Source: Grimontia marina (GTDB lineage: Bacteria; Pseudomonadota; Gammaproteobacteria; Enterobacterales; Vibrionaceae). Taken from it: a DNA stretch of 37,709 nucleotides. The notes under the pieces were generated by a model. That model was given only the letters and a program-made list of their open reading frames with translations, was not told where the DNA came from and did not search any database. A program made the translations under genes and the position numbers. Shown here piece after piece: positions 32,788-37,709 of this stretch; the first letter of the stretch is position 1; the number at the start of each line of letters is the position of its first letter. Where the stretch lies: the NCBI RefSeq assembly GCF_900060185.1, contig NZ_FIZY01000050.1, positions 1 to 37,709 of the forward strand, given 5' to 3'.

Positions 32788-33675
32788 TTAACGTGCTTTG
32801 ACAACAGGCTGTTTGACGCCTCGTTGTTTGGCTGCGACCAGTGTATTTTTGATAAGGCAAGCGATGGTCATAGGGCCAATGCCTCCCGGGACAGGGGTTA
32901 TTGCTTTGCAGATATCAGCGACATCCGCAAAGTTAACGTCGCCGACCAGTTTGCGTTTTCCGTCTTTTTCAATGGCGTTGATGCCGACATCCAAAACCAC
33001 TGCACCGGGTTTGACCCATGCACTATCCAACAATTCGGGGACACCGACAGCAGCAACGAGAATATCGGCTTGTTTGCAGAGACTTACAGCATCTACCGTT
33101 TTTGAGTGCACCACGGTGACAGTGCAATTGGCTTGGAGCAGCATGCTCGCCATGGGCTTGCCAACGATATTGGATCGGCCCACGACAACGGCATGTTTAC
33201 CCGACAAGTCGCCAACTTCCCTTTTCAGAATTTCAAGGCAACCTAACGGTGTACAAGGGACAAGATACGCCTGCCCAGTAGCCAGTTGCCCGACATTCAT
33301 GGGGTGAAAGCCATCTACGTCTTTTTCAGGCGTGATCAGGTTGATAATGCGCTCTTCTGAAAGATGTGCTGGTAAAGGGAGTTGAACGAGAATGCCATCG
33401 ATATCATCACGCTCATTCAGATCGGTCACAATGTCATCAAGCGCCTGTTGGGAGCATGACGCGTCCAAATGAGTAACCACCGAATGCAATCCCGCTTTTT
33501 CAGCGGTTCGGATTTTGTTGCGAACATAAATCGCACTGGCAGGATCTTCTCCCACCAGCACTACCGCTAACCCAGGACGCTGATATCCAAGCGCAGTCCT
33601 GGTTTTCACTTCCTCAGCCATCTCCTCAACCAAGCGCTCTGCAAGCTGGCGACCATCAATAACATTCAAAGACAC
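32788..33675 (-). CDS. folD: Bifunctional methylene-THF dehydrogenase/methenyl-THF cyclohydrolase FolD
   Basis: The protein has 295 residues from the GTG at 33675, which has AGAGG five bases upstream; another GTG at 33681 is possible. Family motifs are intact: YVRNK with Tyr50 and catalytic Lys54, QLPLPAHL, PCTPLG, the NADP-binding GRSNIVGKPMA and PVPGGIGPMT. It oxidises 5,10-methylene-THF to 10-formyl-THF. Sitting between purU and soxB, it is almost certainly a catabolic second copy, separate from a housekeeping folD elsewhere; this last point is inference. It takes the methylene-THF made by sarcosine oxidase. Confidence 0.95.
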   Translation of the reverse strand: MSLNVIDGRQLAERLVEEMAEEVKTRTALGYQRPGLAVVLVGEDPASAIYVRNKIRTAEKAGLHSVVTHLDASCSQQALDDIVTDLNERDDIDGILVQLPLPAHLSEERIINLITPEKDVDGFHPMNVGQLATGQAYLVPCTPLGCLEILKREVGDLSGKHAVVVGRSNIVGKPMASMLLQANCTVTVVHSKTVDAVSLCKQADILVAAVGVPELLDSAWVKPGAVVLDVGINAIEKDGKRKLVGDVNFADVADICKAITPVPGGIGPMTIACLIKNTLVAAKQRGVKQPVVKAR

Positions 33676-33690
33676 AATCACCTCTGCTGA

Positions 33691-34551
33691 CTATTGAAAG
33701 ACAACGGTTTTGTTACCGTACATGAACACACGATGTTCCAGATGAAGCCTGACAGCCTGTGCGAGTGCGATGGTTTCCGTATCCCGGCCAACCGCCACCA
33801 GTCTGTCTGAAGAATAAGTATGGCCCACAGGCTGAACACTCTGCTGAATGATTGGGCCTTCATCGAGATCAGAGGTGACGTAGTGCGCCGTAGCACCAAT
33901 CAGCTTTACCCCGCGAGCATGTGCCTGATGATAAGGCTTGGCACCTTTAAAACTTGGCAAGAATGAATGATGGATATTGATGGCTTTGCCATGAAGTTTT
34001 TTACAGAGATCGTCTGAGAGGATCTGCATGTAACGAGCAAGGATAACGAGCTCAGTGTCTGTCTCTTGAATGACATCCAAAAGTGCAGCTTCCTGTCTCT
34101 GCTTGTTTTCAGCATTGATAGGTAGCCAGATAAAACGAATACCGGCTCGCTCAACAATTGGTCGCAGATCTTTATGATTGGAAACGACGGCGGTCACCTC
34201 CATTGGCAACTCGCCATTTTCATGCCTGTATAGAAGGTCCTTCAAACAATGATCGAACTTACTCACCATGATGAGCACGCGCATAGGCTTTTCGACATCA
34301 AAGAATTCCCAGTCCATATGGAATCGACTGACTTGTTCTTCAAACCCTTCCCTTATCATCTCCAGATCGACATCCGGAGATTCAATCCGACACACGGCAC
34401 GCATAAAGAAATTGCCATTTTCTTCGTCATCAAACTGATGCAGCTCGGAGATATAGCAGCTAAGACCCGCCAGATAGGAAGTGACTGCCGCAAGAATCCC
34501 ACTCGATGCATCACACGTTGCCTTAAGAATAAACTCCTTTGACTCTTGCAT
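33691..34551 (-). CDS. purU: Formyltetrahydrofolate deformylase PurU
   Basis: The product has 286 residues. An ACT regulatory domain (about 6-85) precedes the formyltransferase-like catalytic domain, with the triad Asn192, His194 (INIHHSFLPSF) and Asp230 (SDLDEGPI). It hydrolyses 10-formyl-THF to formate and THF, so it recycles folate for sarcosine oxidase and disposes of the one-carbon unit. It is the first gene of the minus-strand operon, 15 bases before folD, with AGGA seven bases before its ATG. It is divergent from the IclR regulator. Confidence 0.95.
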   Translation of the reverse strand: MQESKEFILKATCDASSGILAAVTSYLAGLSCYISELHQFDDEENGNFFMRAVCRIESPDVDLEMIREGFEEQVSRFHMDWEFFDVEKPMRVLIMVSKFDHCLKDLLYRHENGELPMEVTAVVSNHKDLRPIVERAGIRFIWLPINAENKQRQEAALLDVIQETDTELVILARYMQILSDDLCKKLHGKAINIHHSFLPSFKGAKPYHQAHARGVKLIGATAHYVTSDLDEGPIIQQSVQPVGHTYSSDRLVAVGRDTETIALAQAVRLHLEHRVFMYGNKTVVFQ

Positions 34552-34600
34552 GTTCCATCCTGTTGGTTGCTTTACGTACTTTGCGATTTGATATGTGAAT

Positions 34601-34616
34601 TGTCATTAAATTGACA
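34601..34616. promoter_or_regulatory. Inverted repeat operator candidate between purU and iclR-type gene
   Basis: TGTCA (34601-34605) and TGACA (34612-34616) are exact inverted arms with a 6-base AT spacer. They lie in the 141-base divergent spacer, 50 bases before purU and 77 before the regulator. This is the most obvious symmetry there and a natural IclR-family site. Confidence 0.4.
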
Positions 34617-34692
34617 GTACAGATGGACAAGAAAACAAAATAAACACATATTTTATTCATATTTGAATTTTCTATTTACATGTGAGGAAAAT

Positions 34693-35448
34693 ATGAGCAA
34701 AGCGGACTATCAAGTTCAGTCCTTGGCAAAGGGATTGGAAATCATTGAACTGTTCGATGCAGAGCACCGAATTCTCAGCACCAATGACTTTGCTGAGCGT
34801 TTGGGTGTCAGTCAGTCGTCTATCTACCGAATCATCCAAACTTTGTTGGATAAAAACTACCTACGAAAAGTTGCCAGAAACGCATATACATTGGGGCCCC
34901 AGGTCGTTTCGAGGGGATTTTCTTTTTTGGCCGGGCAGGGTTTGGTCGACATTGCGGCCCCTCACCTCAAAAAGCTGAGAGATGACACCAGTATCTCTTG
35001 TCATTTGGCAATTAGGGATGGCCTGGAAACGCTATACGTATATCGTGCACAGGCCTCGCAGCGGTTGTCAGTCAATATTCCTTTGGGAACCAGATTGCCT
35101 TGCCATACCAATGCAATGGGTCGGATTTTGCTCCAGCAACTGAGCGACATTGAGCTCAGTGCCGTCTACCAATCGATTCATCTAGATATGTACCCTAAGC
35201 CCCACCCCCAGACTTTTCCAGAACTGAAGCACTTACTCGCCAAAGAAAAGAAACAGGGTTTTGCCTTGAATCGCTCTGATAACGCAACAGCCATTGCTGC
35301 GCCCATCACTGATTATCTGGGTAACATCATTGCAGCCATCAACATTTCAGGTGCAGAGCAAATTATGGATAAGCGACACCAATTCGAAGCAGCCAAAGAA
35401 AGTCTACTCAATACTGCCAAAACGATTTCCTGCGAAGCACCTGCTTGA
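34693..35448 (+). CDS. IclR-family regulator of the sarcosine/one-carbon operon
   Basis: From the ATG at 34693 (GAGGA upstream) the protein has 251 residues; the open frame before it (from 34663) is leader. Residues about 6-70 are a winged HTH (ILSTNDFAERLGVSQSSIYRIIQTLLD), and about 80-248 are the IclR effector-binding domain (SCHLAIRDGLETLYVYRA, GTRLPCHTNAMGRILL, AIAAPITDYLGNIIAAINISG). IclR proteins usually repress or activate a neighbouring catabolic operon in response to its substrate. Divergence from purU-folD-soxBDAG makes that operon its clear target. The effector may be sarcosine or a relative. Confidence 0.93.
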   Translation: MSKADYQVQSLAKGLEIIELFDAEHRILSTNDFAERLGVSQSSIYRIIQTLLDKNYLRKVARNAYTLGPQVVSRGFSFLAGQGLVDIAAPHLKKLRDDTSISCHLAIRDGLETLYVYRAQASQRLSVNIPLGTRLPCHTNAMGRILLQQLSDIELSAVYQSIHLDMYPKPHPQTFPELKHLLAKEKKQGFALNRSDNATAIAAPITDYLGNIIAAINISGAEQIMDKRHQFEAAKESLLNTAKTISCEAPA

Positions 35449-35493
35449 CCTCGTTTGAAAGCTAAAGCTCAAAACGTCTTCCTCCGAGTAAGC

Positions 35494-35525
35494 AGAATTC
35501 TGCTACTTCATGTTGTTTGGGTATA
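35494..35525 (+). repeat. Solo, degraded end of the MITE-like element
   Basis: This segment, ending TTTGGGTATA, matches the right end of the 27377-27642 element over about 31 bases at 26 positions. No matching left end is found nearby, so only one end remains. It overlaps a perfect 14-bp palindrome, AGCAGAATTCTGCT (35491-35504). Confidence 0.6.
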
Positions 35526-35637
35526 TCAATAGGCAGTGACTTTTCAAGCATCGAGCCAGCTAGCGTACAGAAGGAAAAGAGTATATCTATCTCAATAAAA
35601 ATAGACGTTTATAGTGCATATCTAGTTCAGATCTTTC

Positions 35638-36564
35638 ATGATAATGAACAGACATGACCCATTTCATAAAAATGAGCCTATGAGTTTGATTGAATCACCA
35701 CCCAGTGAAGTCACTGATGAAGATATTGATAGACTAGATTTCCTCCTTAAGGACATCGACTCTGACATAGCACTGTCTATGGCCTATGTCAGACGAGTAC
35801 ATCAAGTCTCATTTAAGGACCTAAAGAGTAAGTTTATCGGTATCAATGTCGACACACTTCAAAAGTACATGCAGCCCTCTTATCAAGGCCACCGTCCTCT
35901 TCATGTTGTTGCTGCATTCAGCTGGATGATGATGGTACCTATGACTGCCTTTTACTATGGTTTGAGATTGAGAGAGTATTACCGTGGTATGGAAGACGCA
36001 TCAGTTGAAGCATTAATAAGAACTGGAAAGATACCTTTGTGTCAGTTTAATGCTGTCCTGACCATTATTACTCAACTTTATTCAGATAAAGACAAAAAGG
36101 AGTTTGATGTATTTCGTTCTGAGCTTGAAGGGATAAAAGAATATCAGGGTATAAACTACGACAACCTCCTCCCGCCAGAAAGGTTGGATCTTGAGGTATT
36201 TGGAGAAGATTACTATCGATCATTGGCTATCAAACTAAAAAAGTTTAGAACTGCGTTCTCTATTTCAACTGAGACAATGTGCAGAGTTCTTGGCATATCG
36301 CAATACCAATACCAAATACTCGAAAATGAAAATAAGCCGGTTGCTTTCTCAGTTGCTGTTGGATTCAGGGGAAAACTTGGGTTCAAGTTGAATTCCCATG
36401 TAAGCTTCACCTCCGAAATGACTTCTTTCCCTCAATTTCACTACCTCCGTGTTGCTCAGCACGTTCGCGACACACTTATCGTTGAAGCGATGAGACGGTT
36501 AAATAGCAAACAAAAGAAACATGTCTCTCAAATTCTATTCTCCTTATCAAAACTTTACATATAA
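35638..36564 (+). CDS. Unrecognised protein with two helix-turn-helix-like segments
   Basis: The product has 308 residues and I do not recognise a family. Two stretches look like XRE-type helix-turn-helix regions: about 48-100 (VRRVHQVSFKDLKSKF, GINVDTLQKYM) and about 203-245 (FRTAFSISTETMCRVLGIS, QYQYQILENENKPV). The part between (100-200) is helical with a charged stretch. The ribosome binding site is weak, and ATGs at 35638, 35644 and 35680 are all possible. Base composition is more AT-rich than the flagellar and sox genes, which suggests transfer. It is convergent with an alpha/beta hydrolase gene; a role as its regulator is possible but unproven. Confidence 0.6.
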   Translation: MIMNRHDPFHKNEPMSLIESPPSEVTDEDIDRLDFLLKDIDSDIALSMAYVRRVHQVSFKDLKSKFIGINVDTLQKYMQPSYQGHRPLHVVAAFSWMMMVPMTAFYYGLRLREYYRGMEDASVEALIRTGKIPLCQFNAVLTIITQLYSDKDKKEFDVFRSELEGIKEYQGINYDNLLPPERLDLEVFGEDYYRSLAIKLKKFRTAFSISTETMCRVLGISQYQYQILENENKPVAFSVAVGFRGKLGFKLNSHVSFTSEMTSFPQFHYLRVAQHVRDTLIVEAMRRLNSKQKKHVSQILFSLSKLYI

Positions 36565-36595
36565 GACTGTGATTTCAAAGATTTGATTGAAAATA

Positions 36596-36628
36596 GTCAA
36601 CGTAAAATACGCAACAAATTACGTTGAC
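36596..36628. terminator. Perfect 10-bp hairpin between convergent genes
   Basis: GTCAACGTAA (36596-36605) and TTACGTTGAC (36619-36628) are exact complements around a 13-base loop, between the stop codons of two convergent genes. The T-tracts on either side are poor, so it may be a bidirectional terminator or a protein-binding palindrome. Confidence 0.45.
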
Positions 36629-36651
36629 CATTATTCTTAATCTTCTGATAA

Positions 36652-37485
36652 TTATGATGATAATTTATATAGAGATTTTTCCACATTGACCGCAGAGGAA
36701 GCTAGCAGTATAAGTGCCGTAGCCACAATTTCAGGATGCTCCAAGTGAGCCAAGTGATCTGAGTTTTTAATCTCCATGTACTGGCTGTTTGGCAGTTGTT
36801 CGCAGAACTCTTTGGCTATTTTTGTTGTGACATAAGGATCATGCTCAGCAGCACAAACAATTGCTGGAACTGTAATTTTTTTAATGTTGCTCGGTTTGTG
36901 GACAAGCAGTCTAATTGAGTTATCAAAAAACATACTAATACGCGTTTCATCAAGGTTTGAGATGTTCTTTGCCATTGCTTTTTTGATGACTTTAGATCGG
37001 GGAATATTTTGATCGTCAACAGTGAGTGAGTTGATAAACGTGTCAGCAAATTCACGTTTACTTTGCATTGCTGCGGCAATCATTCTCTTTGTTGCGGCAA
37101 TACCTGATTTTGGAATACCAGGAACGCCACCACAAATACTAAGAGACTTAACACCTCTCCATATGCAACATAATTCTGTAGCAATAGCAGTTGCGTATGA
37201 GAAACCAATAACATGTGCAGCTTGTATATCCATATAATTAATGAAATCAAGCAACATTTGGCTTTGCTCTTGAATTGAAACAGATACGCCTAATGGCTCA
37301 GCGTAACCTGTTCCGGGAATCTCTAACGTAATACATGTAAGTGTCTTTGAGAAACTCTCAGAATAGAACCTCACACTTTCAATATCTTGAAGTGCGCCAA
37401 GTAAAAATATAGCGACTTGCTCAGTGGATTTATTTTCAGTCATTGAGTAGCGGTACAGTTTGCTGTTTAGAATTACGTGTTTCAT
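36652..37485 (-). CDS. Alpha/beta hydrolase fold protein
   Basis: The product has 277 residues and no signal peptide. The alpha/beta hydrolase catalytic triad is visible: Ser96 in the nucleophile elbow GFSYA, Asp216 in AAEHDPYV and His244 in SDHLAHLEHPE. The oxyanion-hole motif after strand 3, normally HG, reads LLGALQD. It could be an esterase, lactonase or C-C bond hydrolase; sequence alone does not decide. The ATG at 37485 is preceded by GAGG, part of a small inverted repeat (37492-37512) that could mask it. The gene is AT-rich like its convergent neighbour. Confidence 0.82.
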   Translation of the reverse strand: MKHVILNSKLYRYSMTENKSTEQVAIFLLGALQDIESVRFYSESFSKTLTCITLEIPGTGYAEPLGVSVSIQEQSQMLLDFINYMDIQAAHVIGFSYATAIATELCCIWRGVKSLSICGGVPGIPKSGIAATKRMIAAAMQSKREFADTFINSLTVDDQNIPRSKVIKKAMAKNISNLDETRISMFFDNSIRLLVHKPSNIKKITVPAIVCAAEHDPYVTTKIAKEFCEQLPNSQYMEIKNSDHLAHLEHPEIVATALILLASSAVNVEKSLYKLSS

Positions 37486-37491
37486 CTTTAA

Positions 37492-37512
37492 TACCTCATA
37501 AAAAACGAGGTA
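37492..37512 (-). promoter_or_regulatory. Hairpin that would cover the ribosome binding site of the hydrolase gene
   Basis: On the minus strand TACCTC, a 9-base AT-rich spacer, and GAGGTA lie just before the ATG at 37485. GAGG is the ribosome binding site, and the six-base arm can pair with it fully. This could be chance or a translational control element. Confidence 0.35.
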
Positions 37513-37709
37513 AAACTATATCCGCTTACAACTGACAAGATCACTGTACAATATATCGTTCTGTATATGTTTTTCTTTTAACTAGTCGGCCCTGAATTAC
37601 AAATAAGACACTGATCTATTTGATGATCTCATCGATCTTCCTACCCTCATATTGCAAGCTTTTTAAGCCTCCCCTTCCAAAACCTTGCAATTTGGGTGAT
37701 GAAAATGAA

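Noticed and set aside
32774-32860. Upstream extension of soxB to the ATG at 32860
   Set aside because: It would overlap the end of folD; the GTG at 32773 has AAAGGAG at ideal spacing and gives the family's normal length.
1-37709. CRISPR arrays, tRNA or rRNA genes, complete insertion sequences
   Set aside because: Looked for regular spacer repeats, tRNA-like cloverleaf motifs and transposase genes; none seen.

Overview
The window looks like a chromosome segment of a marine gammaproteobacterium, most likely Vibrionaceae. The main reasons are a lateral-type flagellar cluster (motY-lafK-fliEFGHIJ divergent from fliMNPQR-flhBA, then a lafA-type flagellin), an aminopeptidase close to the Vibrio proteolyticus M28 enzyme, and a structured intergenic repeat whose ends read TATACCCAAA, a type I recall from Vibrionaceae. 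Genus cannot be settled from sequence alone (Vibrio, Photobacterium, Enterovibrio and Grimontia all fit).

Region 1 (1-9.3 kb) is an accessory-looking stretch. An AT-rich, gene-poor lead-in is followed by a run of redox/stress genes on the + strand: an exported RidA-fold protein, an AhpD-like carboxymuconolactone decarboxylase protein, an OsmC-like protein and a four-helix membrane protein. Behind them lie two gene remnants, the last 17 codons of a second ridA and the last ~25 codons of a second osmC (with an internal stop). Next come a frameshifted DUF4157 (HELTH) putative metallopeptidase, a complete OsmC paralogue with both cysteines, a divergent Lrp/AsnC regulator, and a secreted M28 aminopeptidase with two PKD and two chitin-binding-like modules.

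Region 2 (9.6-26.2 kb) is half of a lateral flagellar system. The minus-strand operon motY-lafK-fliE-F-G-H-I-J encodes the stator-associated T-ring protein, the sigma-54 activator, the MS-ring, the C-ring FliG and the export ATPase complex. The plus-strand operon fliM-N-P-Q-R-flhB-flhA encodes the rest of the C-ring and the export gate, and ends with an overlapping degenerate EAL-domain gene. Flagellin lafA follows behind its own probable sigma-28 promoter. LafK lacks the receiver phospho-acceptor, and FliM is short and lacks the N-terminal CheY-binding peptide. Filament cap, chaperones, sigma-28, stator and all flg rod/hook genes are absent, so the cluster is split.

Region 3 (26.3-35.4 kb) is a one-carbon catabolic locus on the minus strand: purU-folD-soxB-soxD-soxA-soxG, with a divergent IclR regulator. 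Sarcosine oxidase (BDAG) converts sarcosine to glycine, H2O2 and 5,10-methylene-THF; FolD oxidises that to 10-formyl-THF; PurU releases formate and regenerates THF. Beyond it, across a 266-bp three-way-junction-like repeat element, lies a malate/lactate/imine reductase family dehydrogenase on the same strand.

Region 4 (35.5-37.7 kb) is more AT-rich and looks acquired: a partial copy of the repeat end, an unrecognised protein with two HTH-like segments, a strong hairpin, and a convergent alpha/beta hydrolase whose ribosome binding site can pair with an upstream hairpin arm.
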